64,000 bases of DNA from Microvirga sp. (lineage in GTDB: Bacteria > Pseudomonadota > Alphaproteobacteria > Rhizobiales > Beijerinckiaceae). The stretch covers positions 62,001 through 126,000 of the forward strand of contig NZ_JACXAB010000002.1 in assembly GCF_014699075.1 (NCBI RefSeq). Direction: 5' to 3'. The translations under genes and the position numbers were made by a program. Positions 1 to 8,498 of the stretch are shown one piece after another (within the stretch, counting starts at the first letter, position 1; the number at the start of each line of letters is the position of its first letter). The notes beneath the pieces were generated by a model. The model did no database searches. It was not told the origin of the DNA and saw only the letters and a program-made list of their open reading frames with translations.

Positions 1-167
1 CGACCGCGTCGGCGCTGGCTCGCCTTCGGTGACGGAGATGTTGAAGCAGGAGGTTTGGAGCGCCTTCTGAACCCAGGAAGCCTGAACGTACCGATTCCCA
101 TGATACGGAGGCATAGCCCGATGATGATGAGGGGAGCGGCGTAAATCAGGAGAACCAGATGGGACAT
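1..167 (-). CDS. Small single-pass membrane protein, 3' end outside window
   Basis: A reading frame starting with ATG at 167 runs leftward off the window edge (55 codons visible). Residues 3-21 are a hydrophobic stretch rich in Leu and Ile that looks like a membrane segment or uncleaved signal anchor. After it comes a basic, proline- and serine-rich tail. The intergenic element GAATTAAAA lies on the same strand at 198-206, about 30 bases upstream of the start, where a promoter would sit. The family is not recognised and the C-terminus is unseen. It could be a small anchored plasmid protein. Confidence 0.45.
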   Translation of the reverse strand, partial: MSHLVLLIYAAPLIIIGLCLRIMGIGTFRLPGFRRRSKPPASTSPSPKASQRRRG

Positions 168-245
168 GGATTCGCAAAGCTCTGAGGCGGTGGTAACTTT
201 TAATTCGGATCGAATGGTATTGGTAGTGGCGAGATCAACCGGAAA

Positions 246-277
246 AAGAAAGGCCACCCTAGGGCGGCCTTTCTCAC
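246..277 (-). terminator. Rho-independent terminator of the 325-708 gene
   Basis: Read on the minus strand, GAAAGGCC and GGCCTTTC form an 8-bp stem, followed by a T-rich run (TTTCTTTTT). It lies about 50 bases past the stop codon at 325. Confidence 0.8.
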
Positions 278-324
278 GGTGGATCTGAACCGGGGCAGGT
301 GTTCATTTCCCCCGTTTTCTGACC

Positions 325-708
325 TTAGTTGAGCTGGCGTCCTGCCTCGCGTTCTCGGCTGACCACATGCTCGACGTTTTTGCGAAGGGTCATCAGCTTC
401 TCTCTCGGGAATTTCAGGCCAAAGTCCGCAGCGAATTTGCTGATATTATTCAGGATCGGGCCTAACCCTGCCTTGGCATTGATCTTGGCATAATGGGTAG
501 CCGCAAGCCCAAATGCCTGCTCGATCGACTTACCGGCATTGAGATGGCGGAGCATGTCACGGCCGAAGGGGCTTCGGGATGCGACCGCGGTCAGGGCTTC
601 TCGATGAGCGATCTGTGCTGCGGCCAGATTTTGCTGGTTCTGGAGAAGCGCTGTTTGGGCCTGAGCCGCGGCCAAGTCCTCGGGTTTTGTAGTCATCGCT
701 AAGTCCAT
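325..708 (-). CDS. Hypothetical protein, 127 aa
   Basis: No family is recognised. The N-terminal half is rich in Ala and Gln and is predicted helical or coiled-coil (about residues 10-45). The C-terminal half is basic, with a helical Lys/Arg segment. There is no signal peptide or membrane segment, so it is probably cytoplasmic. The ATG at 708 has a purine-rich GGAGCG a few bases upstream; an internal ATG five codons later is an alternative. It is monocistronic: a strong terminator follows, and the element GAATTATAA lies upstream on the same strand (751-759). Confidence 0.6.
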   Translation of the reverse strand: MDLAMTTKPEDLAAAQAQTALLQNQQNLAAAQIAHREALTAVASRSPFGRDMLRHLNAGKSIEQAFGLAATHYAKINAKAGLGPILNNISKFAADFGLKFPREKLMTLRKNVEHVVSREREAGRQLN

Positions 709-940
709 GTCTGCGCTCCTATGGGCGAATTAGCTTTACCACGATCCGAGTTATAATTCAACGAAAGCGCACTGTCTTGAGCAACGAGGACCAGACGGTC
801 ACCGGTAGGATAGGGTTCTGAAACGGCTGCGCGCCGACCTGCGAGAAGCAGATGCTGCTCGGGCAGACAAATAAACCTAGTTGCAAGGAAAGTTTGGGTA
901 TGGGAGACGTGGAAATCGATCCTAGCCAGGAGTTTCGCCC

Positions 941-2062
941 ATGCCGGCAGACGCAACAGCCCCCACTTTAAACTGGGTTACTCTCAGTGCGACTGAGGGC
1001 AACCTGGCTGTCGGTGAATTTGTAACAACGATTACGGCGTCGGTTACCGATGACCATTCTGGGGTTCGCGGCTTAAGCCTGACATACGTGGCTGGACAGA
1101 GATACCTGTTCGGCGACGTTAGGTTCGATTACCTCACCAGCGTCGGAACGGTGACGGCATCCGGAAAGTTCGGAGCACAGCCTTATGCAGCTCGTGGCGT
1201 TTTTCAGCTTAACGGCGTTTCCGTAACTGACAATGCCGGAAACTGGTCGGCCATCAAGCCGGAAACGGCATTGGCAATGGGTATTCCAACCCAGATTGTT
1301 CTCCACGACGGGGAAATTGGCGCACTTCTACTGCCGACGCTGGGGGCGGATCGGATCAGCGGGACGATCCATGCGGATTCTCTGGCCGGTTTTAGCGGCA
1401 ACGACACGTTCATCGGTGGAGCAGGCGAGGATACCATCGACGGCGGCAACGGGATTGATGCTGTGAGCTTCCTCTCCGGATCAGGAAGAGTCGTTGTCGA
1501 CTTCAATGATCCGCGCAAGAGCTCAGGCGATGCCACAGGTGATCTCTACTTGAACGTTGAGAGTTTCCAGCTTTCGAATTTGAACGATGTTTTCAAATTC
1601 TCGGGCGAGAAGATTACCGTTTCTGGCGAGCGGGGGAACGATAAGATCACTGGCTCGTATGGGAAGGATACGATTTACGGGGGCGCCGGAAATGATCTGA
1701 TCGATGGAGGCGGCGGCCGGGACTCGCTCTATGGCGGCGCCGGGAGTGACACCTTCCTCGTGAAGGAGGGTTTCGATCCTCGCAAGGTAGCAACCATCGT
1801 GGATTTCTCCTCCCGCTTTGACACGGTGAAGTTAGACATTGATTTCAATGGCTATAGCACCAAGCCGGGACGTCTGAAATCCAAGCAGTTTGCGTACGGC
1901 TTAAAGAACTGGAACGCTGACACGGAAGTTGCTTACAACAACAAAACCGGCGATGTTTGGTTTTCGACGAGTTGGAGCAGCAGCGAGGGTGGCGATGGTT
2001 TCAAGCTTCTCAAACTGAAGCCTAATCTTACCCTCAAAGCCTCAGACTTTTATTTCCTCTAG
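941..2062 (+). CDS. RTX (hemolysin-type calcium-binding) secreted protein
   Basis: A 373-residue protein with an N-terminal beta-rich domain (about 1-125) followed by two blocks of glycine/aspartate RTX nonapeptides, for example GNDTFIGGAGEDTIDGG near residues 150-170 and a second cluster near 245-275. Such repeats bind calcium after export and fold outside the cell. There is no N-terminal signal peptide, and the C-terminus ends in a hydrophobic pattern, as expected for type I (ABC transporter) substrates. The start is supported by AGGAG nine bases before ATG. No type I exporter is in the window, so the exporter would have to be elsewhere. The specific activity is unknown; the N-terminal domain resembles bacterial Ig-like or adhesin modules only loosely. 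Confidence 0.8.
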   Translation: MPADATAPTLNWVTLSATEGNLAVGEFVTTITASVTDDHSGVRGLSLTYVAGQRYLFGDVRFDYLTSVGTVTASGKFGAQPYAARGVFQLNGVSVTDNAGNWSAIKPETALAMGIPTQIVLHDGEIGALLLPTLGADRISGTIHADSLAGFSGNDTFIGGAGEDTIDGGNGIDAVSFLSGSGRVVVDFNDPRKSSGDATGDLYLNVESFQLSNLNDVFKFSGEKITVSGERGNDKITGSYGKDTIYGGAGNDLIDGGGGRDSLYGGAGSDTFLVKEGFDPRKVATIVDFSSRFDTVKLDIDFNGYSTKPGRLKSKQFAYGLKNWNADTEVAYNNKTGDVWFSTSWSSSEGGDGFKLLKLKPNLTLKASDFYFL

Positions 2063-2162
2063 GGTCTGGACTCAACCACCTGAGCGGCGGGGTTCCGTTT
2101 TCGACCCATCACGAAAGTTGAACTTCAACCGCGAGCAAAAACCCTAGAGCCCTTTCAAACGT

Positions 2163-2738
2163 ATGGCAAAGGCTCGCCACATGGGACTATTGACCTTCAG
2201 CATAAACGTCACCCTGGACGGCTGCGTCGACCACCAGGAGGGAATCGTTGACGATGAGACGAACGCGTTCTTCACCCGCCTTATGGACGAGTGCGGGGCG
2301 ATGCTGTGGGGCCGCATCACCTACGAGATGATGGAGAGCTACTGGCCGGCGGTCGCTCGTGGCGACGTGGAGGCGCCGCCGGCAATACGCGAGTGGGCGG
2401 TCAAGCTGGAGGCCAAGCCGAAATACGTCGTGTCGTCGACGCGAAAGGACTTCCCGTGGACCAACAGCCACCACATCGCAGAGGATCTGCGAACAGGCGT
2501 GCAGAGGCTCAAGGACGCGACTCCGGCGGGCGTGCTCCTCGGCAGCGGTAGACTCGCGACCGAGCTGGACCGGCTGGATCTGATCGACGAGTACAAACTT
2601 CTCGTCCATCCCAGGATCGCTGGCCACGGCCCGACCCTGTACCAGGGCGGGCTGCTCAGCACACGACGGCTTGAGCTGATCTCGGCGAAGCCGCTCCGCA
2701 ATGGCGTGGTCGCCATGCACTACCGGCGCGAACACTGA
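2163..2738 (+). CDS. Dihydrofolate reductase / RibD C-terminal family protein
   Basis: A 191-aa protein with the RibD_C/DHFR-like fold. It has a first strand with the typical SxNVTLDG start, a MLWGRITYEMM motif near residue 45 (the family GRxTYE element), a VVSSTRK strand, and a GSGRLATEL glycine-rich nucleotide-binding turn near residue 125. The family binds NADPH, and stand-alone members are usually of unknown substrate. An ATG seven codons downstream (2184) is a possible alternative start that fits the family N-terminus better. No partner genes are adjacent; it stands alone between an RTX gene and convergent hypothetical genes. Confidence 0.8.
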   Translation: MAKARHMGLLTFSINVTLDGCVDHQEGIVDDETNAFFTRLMDECGAMLWGRITYEMMESYWPAVARGDVEAPPAIREWAVKLEAKPKYVVSSTRKDFPWTNSHHIAEDLRTGVQRLKDATPAGVLLGSGRLATELDRLDLIDEYKLLVHPRIAGHGPTLYQGGLLSTRRLELISAKPLRNGVVAMHYRREH

Positions 2739-2796
2739 CCTCGAGCAGCCTCTCGCGCACAGCTTGGGGATCTGCGCTTCGGCGAAAGGCGGAGGA

Positions 2797-3141
2797 TCAT
2801 CCGTCGGTCAAGAGAGTACCGTCATCCTTCGTTCCAGATCGTTGATCTGGAACTAGGTTCGCGAAGAACATATTGGTTTCCACTTTATGCCCAGCTCCGG
2901 CGAGGGCGACCACAAGTCTTTGCGCTTCTGCCGCCGGATCAGAGACGTCTTCCTTGATCCAGGATTCCCGTAGGTGGCTGTAGGCAAAGCCCTGCTTTCT
3001 AACCTTTGCCAAGATCTTGTTGCGCCGGGTTTCAGAGAACTCCCCCATGTATCCGAAGCGGAATGCGACTGGCCGATAAACGAACCCATAGGCTTCGTTA
3101 CGGAAATCAAGCCGCACGGGCGGAATTGTCTTGGTTTTCAT
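2797..3141 (-). CDS. Hypothetical protein, 114 aa
   Basis: Not recognised. It is a small soluble, basic protein with many aromatic residues in its first half (YGFVYRPVAFRFGYMG) and no export signal. Its first 35 bases overlap the end of the upstream gene (3107-3481) in another frame, which suggests translational coupling and one transcript. Its role is unknown. Confidence 0.55.
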   Translation of the reverse strand: MKTKTIPPVRLDFRNEAYGFVYRPVAFRFGYMGEFSETRRNKILAKVRKQGFAYSHLRESWIKEDVSDPAAEAQRLVVALAGAGHKVETNMFFANLVPDQRSGTKDDGTLLTDG

Positions 3142-3481
3142 TCATAGCCTCGGAGGAAGGGATAGAACTGTAGGGAACCGGCGTGGTCGGTTTCTCGATG
3201 TTTGCCGAACTGACGATCGCTGAACGGCCGGACTTGCGGATCGCTCTCGCGCAGTGCTGGCTATAGACCGAAGTGGCCTTCCAGTAAGCCGCCATCGGCC
3301 CCTTCTTCTTTCGCCAGGAGGTTTCTGCCTTCTCTAACGCATCTTTGGATAGGTCATCCAAGAGAGCGCTGAGAGCCTCCCTTTCTGGCGCCGGGAGGTC
3401 GAGGATCCGCCTGAAGGCAGGAAGGCCAAGAACAGGGTTGCGGACTTCAACCCTGTTAGAACGTGGAGTGATCGGATTCAT
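3107..3481 (-). CDS. Hypothetical protein, 124 aa
   Basis: Not recognised. Residues about 20-70 form a helical, charged region (PAPEREALSALLDDLSKDALEKAETSWRK in outline), followed by a segment with repeated Ser and Arg. There is no signal peptide. It sits between two other small minus-strand genes, with a 21-bp gap to the upstream gene and an overlap with the downstream one, so all three probably form an operon. Such clusters of short unknown genes are common on plasmids. Confidence 0.5.
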   Translation of the reverse strand: MNPITPRSNRVEVRNPVLGLPAFRRILDLPAPEREALSALLDDLSKDALEKAETSWRKKKGPMAAYWKATSVYSQHCARAIRKSGRSAIVSSANIEKPTTPVPYSSIPSSEAMNENQDNSARAA

Positions 3482-3502
3482 TATTGCTTTCCGTAGGTGG
3501 CC

Positions 3503-3982
3503 TCAAAAGAGGCTTAGTTGCCTGGGAGCCGGAGCTGGCGGATTGATCACGCGAGCGAGGAGATCGATCATTTTACTGGCCTCCTCCTTGGCGCGCACCG
3601 AAAGACAGCTGTTCCCGGACTCAATCTGCCGACGGAACCAGGTCCGCGCGCTGTCTGCGTAAAACCGAATGGCGTCGTCTTTCTCACGAAATGCGATCCG
3701 GTCCCAAACACCAGGGGCGCAACAGGCCCCACCGATATTGTTTCGGAAGTCGTAGCCTGTGAGCCAATGTCCGCGGCCCGTCTGGACGAGTTTCACTTTG
3801 GCCTGAGATTGTCCTACCTCGGCCATGACCACGAGTTCGTGGTCGACGACGACGCCGGAGGCATTGGCTTCGATCTGGTGCCACTTCGCCAGTAAGGCTG
3901 TAGCCTTGAGATGCTCCTCGCCGCGCAGCCCGGCTCCGCCAGCTTCGGTTACGATTTCATTTAAGTCGATATGTGGGATCAT
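3503..3982 (-). CDS. Hypothetical protein, 159 aa
   Basis: Not recognised. A soluble 159-residue protein, acidic at the N-terminus, with a central VVVDHELVVMAEVGQSQAKV beta-rich segment and a GACCAPGVWDRIAF motif. It is the first gene of the three-gene minus-strand cluster and lies 27 bases downstream of the methyltransferase gene at 4010-5200, so it may be co-transcribed with it. No catalytic motif was identified. Confidence 0.55.
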   Translation of the reverse strand: MIPHIDLNEIVTEAGGAGLRGEEHLKATALLAKWHQIEANASGVVVDHELVVMAEVGQSQAKVKLVQTGRGHWLTGYDFRNNIGGACCAPGVWDRIAFREKDDAIRFYADSARTWFRRQIESGNSCLSVRAKEEASKMIDLLARVINPPAPAPRQLSLF

Positions 3983-4009
3983 CGTCGAATTGTCCTCCGA
4001 ACGATATGG

Positions 4010-5200
4010 CTATGCAGCGAGAGCGGCCGCCTCTTTAGAAAGCCGTTCGACGCTGCTGCGGAAATATGAGGGCGCAACCTCCACCCCCACCGAGTTGCGC
4101 CCTGCCTTCATGGCGGCGAGTGTCGTTGTACCCGACCCGCTGAAGGGATCGAGAACCGTGTCTCCTGCGAAACTGAACATCCGGATCAGCCGGTAGGGGA
4201 TCGAAACCGGGAAGGGAGCCGGGTGATTTTTGTGGGCCTTAGCCCCGGGGATTTCCCAGATTGGGCGATACCAATCTGAGTGCTCTTGCTTTGAGATGCG
4301 TGATGCTTCCTGCTGTGCCGGGGTGGGGCTTCGGTACGGGCCGGGCTTGCGGAGGAGCAAAATGTGCTCGAGCTCGCTCTTAATCACCTGATTTGGCATG
4401 CCGGGGCGGCCGAGGACGCCACCTGCTCCTTCCTCATAGCGGCAGTTTGTGAGCTTCTGCCACATCACCCCCGTCAGTGCGTCAAATCCAATATTGCGGG
4501 ACCGCACGAGAATGTCGGCGTGGAGGGGTAGAACGTGGTGGCGCCCATGGGCCTTTCGGGAGCGGAGAACGTCACCAACGTTACAGGCGAGGCGGCCGCC
4601 GGGCTCCAGCACACGGTAGCACTCTCTCCAGATTGCATCGAGTTGCCGAAGGAATTCTTCATAGGACTCGATCTCCCCGAGCTGGCCCGGTGCAGTCTCG
4701 TACTCAACCAGGTTAGCGTAAGGTGCTGAACTTACGATCAGTGGAATTTGCCCATCATCGATCCAGGAGAGATCACGACTGTCGGCGCAATGCAGTGTGT
4801 GGACGCTGGGGAGTCCAACGTTAAGATCGATGGTGGCCGACCGTGGCTCGTTGGTTTTGGGGTCGACGAATACGATTACCCGAATGGCAGCGGAGGCGTT
4901 CGCCATCCCGGTCTGTCCCTCGTCGGTCACCTGCCAGACGCCGGTGCCCGCGGAGGCGAGGTATCCCATGGCAGCGGCTTTCTGGCGCGCGAACCGGACG
5001 TGACGCTGCCAAAGGTTGACGACCTGGCCGTCCCCGGTTGTGACGGTCTCCGCCAGTACGTTGCGAGGGAGACGAAATCGACTGGCAAGAGCCATTCCGA
5101 CATCTTTCGCCCGGCCTCTACCGCCCATTTCCTGCAGGGCTTCGATCAAGGGAAAGACAAGCTGGGCCTGGGTTGGCTTGTTGGTAGAGGCTGGGTGCAT
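4010..5200 (-). CDS. DNA methyltransferase with Mrr-type N-terminal domain
   Basis: A 396-aa protein. Residues about 12-95 match the Mrr N-terminal winged-helix pattern (PLIEAL..GG.G......VNLWQRHVRFARQKAAAMGYL). The catalytic part carries motif IV as SSAPY at 157-161 and the SAM-binding motif I as DPFSGSGTT at 351-359, in the order expected for beta-class N6-adenine/N4-cytosine methyltransferases. The usual motif IV is DPPY or SPPY, so the Ala in SAPY is unusual. No restriction endonuclease is adjacent, so it may be an orphan methyltransferase for protection from restriction, regulation or replication control. A second enzyme of the same architecture lies at 6547-7872. Target sequence unknown. 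Confidence 0.85.
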   Translation of the reverse strand: MHPASTNKPTQAQLVFPLIEALQEMGGRGRAKDVGMALASRFRLPRNVLAETVTTGDGQVVNLWQRHVRFARQKAAAMGYLASAGTGVWQVTDEGQTGMANASAAIRVIVFVDPKTNEPRSATIDLNVGLPSVHTLHCADSRDLSWIDDGQIPLIVSSAPYANLVEYETAPGQLGEIESYEEFLRQLDAIWRECYRVLEPGGRLACNVGDVLRSRKAHGRHHVLPLHADILVRSRNIGFDALTGVMWQKLTNCRYEEGAGGVLGRPGMPNQVIKSELEHILLLRKPGPYRSPTPAQQEASRISKQEHSDWYRPIWEIPGAKAHKNHPAPFPVSIPYRLIRMFSFAGDTVLDPFSGSGTTTLAAMKAGRNSVGVEVAPSYFRSSVERLSKEAAALAA

Positions 5201-5230
5201 CGTGAGGTCGGTACAGGGGAGACGAAGGCG

Positions 5231-6502
5231 TCAGTTGGTCTTGGGAGCGAGCAAGGCAGCAAGGTTGGGGTTTTGCTTCACAACCTCCTGGACGATCCGG
5301 CGCATCGCCTCCTCGATGATCTCATCGGAGGTTGCCTTGTGGATCGCCTCCTGCCAGTCGTCGTTCGTGTCAGAGAAGTGGTCGGGGAACCGCTGCCTCG
5401 CAGCCTTGAAGAACCGGTTCTCAGCTTCGACCTGACGTTCCGAACCCCAATCGTTGTCGCTTTTGCACTTGGCCTCTTCAGCAAGCATCAGAAGCGTGTT
5501 GTAGTTCGGCGCCGTTCCTGCCGGAGGGGTGTAGTTGTCGATGAAGTCCTGCACCAAGCTCCATTCGTCAGCTGAGTAGAGGTCCTCCATTGATCCATCA
5601 TCGAGCTCGCGGCAGACGGAATAGCGGAGGTTCTCAACGATCTCGCGCTCCTGCGGGTCCGGGTAATCGACCCAAAGGACGAGGTCGCGCATGATGTTGT
5701 GAAACCGAGGGCAGGCATCGTTGTGCCAGGAGTAGTCTTCGAAGCCTTCCGGTAGATCGGGAATCCAATCGGCCTCAAAGCGCGGGAACTCCCGCTGCCA
5801 CAGGGGCCTGTCGTCGGAGATCTCCTCCGTGGCGGTCAGAATTTCGGCAATCGCGGTGGCTTCGTCGGGCACAAAGTAGCCAGAGGTCTGAGCCGTGGTC
5901 AGGATCTCCTTGAACTCCGCGAAAGTCGCCGGGTGGCCGGCGGCAAAGCGGGCCTTGGCAACTGCCACGAAGGTTCCGATGACGCTCAGCGCCTGATGGG
6001 GCGTTGCAGACGAATTGAGCCACCACTCGCCATCGGGATGGTAGGCGCCGATCTGACAGGTCTTGTCATCGGGATCTATCGGAAGCGACGTGCCGTCATC
6101 GGCTGTCAGCCACCAGTACCAGTTATCCTCGTAGTGCCTAGCATAGGCGAGGCAGCCCCCTCCGGTGTGGTCGATGTCGAGGCTGTACTGTTGGACAAGG
6201 GCTTTCATGGCGTCGGGCTGGGCATCGACTTTGGCTTCGTACCAATTGTCGAACTGACTGGAGGATGCCTCACGATCCTCTCTGGTGCCGATTTCAGCAG
6301 AGCGCCGGAGCTTCTCCATCAGAGCTGGAATGCGGCGGGGCGTGACAGCAGCTCCGGCTCCCTCTGCTCCAGCCGAGAGGAGATCTTGACGGAAGACGTG
6401 GGCGTCAGCCTTCGCGCTTTTGGCATAGTCGTCGAGGGCCTGCAGGATGGTGGCAATATCGTTGAGGTCATAGTCGCCCTGGAGGGCGAATTTTCTGGTC
6501 AT
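5231..6502 (-). CDS. Hypothetical protein, 423 aa, between two methyltransferases
   Basis: Not recognised. A soluble acidic protein rich in Asp, Glu and Trp (for example HYEDNWYWWL near residue 125), with a helical C-terminal third ending in IIEEAMRRIVQEVVKQNP. No nuclease, helicase or Walker motif was found. The ATG at 6502 was preferred to the GTG at 6511 because GGAAG lies eight bases before it. It lies 30 bases upstream of one methyltransferase and 44 bases downstream of another, so the three are probably one operon. It may be an accessory or regulatory partner of the methyltransferases; this is inference from position. Confidence 0.65.
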   Translation of the reverse strand: MTRKFALQGDYDLNDIATILQALDDYAKSAKADAHVFRQDLLSAGAEGAGAAVTPRRIPALMEKLRRSAEIGTREDREASSSQFDNWYEAKVDAQPDAMKALVQQYSLDIDHTGGGCLAYARHYEDNWYWWLTADDGTSLPIDPDDKTCQIGAYHPDGEWWLNSSATPHQALSVIGTFVAVAKARFAAGHPATFAEFKEILTTAQTSGYFVPDEATAIAEILTATEEISDDRPLWQREFPRFEADWIPDLPEGFEDYSWHNDACPRFHNIMRDLVLWVDYPDPQEREIVENLRYSVCRELDDGSMEDLYSADEWSLVQDFIDNYTPPAGTAPNYNTLLMLAEEAKCKSDNDWGSERQVEAENRFFKAARQRFPDHFSDTNDDWQEAIHKATSDEIIEEAMRRIVQEVVKQNPNLAALLAPKTN

Positions 6503-6546
6503 GAGGTGCACTTCCGAAAGGACGGTTGAGGAGCGGATTGTTTTGA

Positions 6547-7872
6547 TTAGGCAGCGGCCAGAAGGGAGAGCCCGTCGGGCAGGGGATGCCGCTGGAAATC
6601 GGGACGGTCATCAAAGCGAAAGCTTGAGGCCGTCAGGTATGTCAGCGAGGGCTCAGAGGCGATGAAGCGCCGGCCGAGATCGAGGGCGGCCTTGCCGGTC
6701 GTGTTCGATCCGGCCATCGGGTCGTAGACGATCTGGCCGGGCTCTGTGGTCAGGAGGATCACTCGCTTCGGGATCGCATCCGGAAAGCGAGCCGGGTGTG
6801 GCGAGATCCCAGCCTCCTTGCAGCGACGGCTGTAGCGATCATTGCCTGGTGCACCGGCCGCAACGATGAGGTTGCCTGGAAGAGGGCCTGTACCGGTCGG
6901 AGCAAAGGCCAACTCATTGATGTTGTACCCGCAGGGACGTTTGCTGCTCGGTCGCCTCTGGGCTCGTTCCCAGCCAGCGATGGTTGAAGCGGCATAGGGC
7001 TCGGGCGGAAGCCGCCGAGTATCCCAATTTGGATTTGGGCCATGGGAGAAGAACAGCAGGTGTTCAAGCGTGTTCCTGGGGCGCACACGCTCCTTTGAGG
7101 CCCACTGGATGTTTCCCATCTTGGTTGGACTGTGCCAAACCGACCGGGCATTCAAGTATAAGCCGTGATCGTCGACGCAGCTAAGCGTGAAGCGCTCGAT
7201 ATACGGAGACAGGTTCGGGGTGCCGCTGACGAATGCATCCATCAGGTTGACGCAGATGGTTCCGGTTTCTGGCGAGATCATATTCTTCCAGAGGCCGACG
7301 AGTGTCTTCATCCAGGCAAGCCATTCAGGGACCGAAAAGCGCCCGTACTCTCTTGCCACGGTTGGGTATGGCGGGGACGTGAAGATAAGATCCAATGAGC
7401 CGGGTTCTATGGCTCGTGCCGCATCTTCCGCATGCGCCCAAAGCGCAATCCCATCATCAAGGGAGTAGATTAGGACGGCAACGCCGCGGCGAACCTTCTT
7501 CAGTTTTGCGAAACCAGGATCGGCGAGTTCCCAGATTCCCCGATCCCCTTTGTGGATCAGACCGGCCATGACGGCATTCTGCCGAGCCCATCGGACCGCC
7601 TGTGGAAAGACCGAGTAGGTCTGCCCATCGGCACAGGTTCTCTTCTGAGATCGCAGTTCGGTTGGGACGTCGAGGCGGTCGGCGAGGCGCTCGTATAGAT
7701 CGCTGGGCTTGGCTCGGCCACCGTGGGCCTCAAGTTCCTCGAGCAGCGGCAGTTGCAGAAGCCCCTGAAGCGAGGGCTTTGTCGTAAACTGGCGAGCTCT
7801 CGTTTCGGTCTCGATTCCCTTTTCAACGCGCCTCGCGCGGGATCGAGCTGCTGCCACGGATTGCGATTTCAT
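6547..7872 (-). CDS. DNA methyltransferase with Mrr-type N-terminal domain
   Basis: A 441-aa enzyme. A basic leader of about 35 residues is followed by an Mrr-like winged-helix domain (about 38-120: LLEELEAHGGRAKPSDLY, then QAVRWARQNAVMAGL). The catalytic motif IV is TSPPY at 165-169, and motif I, DPMAGSNTTG, starts near residue 385. The order IV then I indicates a beta-class N4-cytosine or N6-adenine methyltransferase. It shares architecture with the 4010-5200 product but differs in both motifs, so it is a paralogue rather than a recent copy. It leads the methyltransferase operon; ssb follows a terminator and lies upstream on the same strand. Target sequence unknown. Confidence 0.85.
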   Translation of the reverse strand: MKSQSVAAARSRARRVEKGIETETRARQFTTKPSLQGLLQLPLLEELEAHGGRAKPSDLYERLADRLDVPTELRSQKRTCADGQTYSVFPQAVRWARQNAVMAGLIHKGDRGIWELADPGFAKLKKVRRGVAVLIYSLDDGIALWAHAEDAARAIEPGSLDLIFTSPPYPTVAREYGRFSVPEWLAWMKTLVGLWKNMISPETGTICVNLMDAFVSGTPNLSPYIERFTLSCVDDHGLYLNARSVWHSPTKMGNIQWASKERVRPRNTLEHLLFFSHGPNPNWDTRRLPPEPYAASTIAGWERAQRRPSSKRPCGYNINELAFAPTGTGPLPGNLIVAAGAPGNDRYSRRCKEAGISPHPARFPDAIPKRVILLTTEPGQIVYDPMAGSNTTGKAALDLGRRFIASEPSLTYLTASSFRFDDRPDFQRHPLPDGLSLLAAA

Positions 7873-7910
7873 GTCCGGTACCCTGTTTAACCAGCCTGTA
7901 CTGCGACATG

Positions 7911-7938
7911 AAAAAAGCCGGGCGAAACTCGCCCGGCT
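7911..7938 (-). terminator. Rho-independent terminator of ssb
   Basis: On the minus strand GCCGGGCGA and TCGCCCGGC form a perfect 9-bp stem with a 3-base loop, followed by six T. It separates ssb from the methyltransferase gene starting at 7872. Confidence 0.9.
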
Positions 7939-7973
7939 TGAGTAGCCTCTTCGGGAGGAAGAAGAGGAAGGAA

Positions 7974-8402
7974 TTAGTCGCGGAAGGGATCGTCGTCGTC
8001 CTGCCCACCGAGGCCATCGGTGCTGCCACCATGGTCAGCGCCGGCATCGCCGCCGTTGCCGCTCGGGAGGAGGATCATCTCGCCATTGAAGCGGTTCAGG
8101 ACGAGGTCGGTCACCTGGCGCTCAATCTGATCCTTGTCCTTGAAGCTGCGGTACTGGATCTTCAGGCCCTTGAGCAGGATCGGGCTGCCCTTCTTCACGT
8201 GCTTCTCAACGATGTCGATCAGGTTGGCATTGTAGATCACAACACTGTGCCATTCGGTTTTGGTCTTGGTTTCGCCGTTGGCTTTCCAAGTCTCGTTGGT
8301 GGCGACACGAAGGTTAGCGACCTTCTCGCCGTTGCCCATCGTGCGGATCTCGGGATCGCGGCCAACGTTGCCGAGGATCTCTGCTTCATTGATGTTCTTC
8401 AT
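7974..8402 (-). CDS. ssb: Single-stranded DNA-binding protein
   Basis: A 142-aa protein with the OB-fold pattern of bacterial SSB: an N-terminal EAEILGNVGRDPEIRTM, the NLRVATNE strand, WHSVVIYN, and VKKGSPILLKGLKIQYR. The acidic tail ends DDDDPFRD, close to the DDDIPF tip used to recruit partner proteins, with two extra residues. It is shorter than chromosomal alphaproteobacterial SSB (about 170 aa), as plasmid copies often are. It would protect single strands during plasmid replication or transfer. It is transcribed on the minus strand downstream of the GcrA-like gene and ended by its own terminator. Confidence 0.92.
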   Translation of the reverse strand: MKNINEAEILGNVGRDPEIRTMGNGEKVANLRVATNETWKANGETKTKTEWHSVVIYNANLIDIVEKHVKKGSPILLKGLKIQYRSFKDKDQIERQVTDLVLNRFNGEMILLPSGNGGDAGADHGGSTDGLGGQDDDDPFRD

Positions 8403-8498
8403 CTTGATCTCTTTCCTGGTGATTTAGCCCTGCCGGGCGGATCTGAGGGGTTTTCGGGGATTGCTCTAGACGTTGACCAACAGGGTTGGTTTGGAAAG

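Noticed and set aside
4748..5575. 275-aa plus-strand frame opposite the methyltransferase gene
   Set aside because: It is antisense to 4010-5200 and 5231-6502 and shows no start signal or family pattern.
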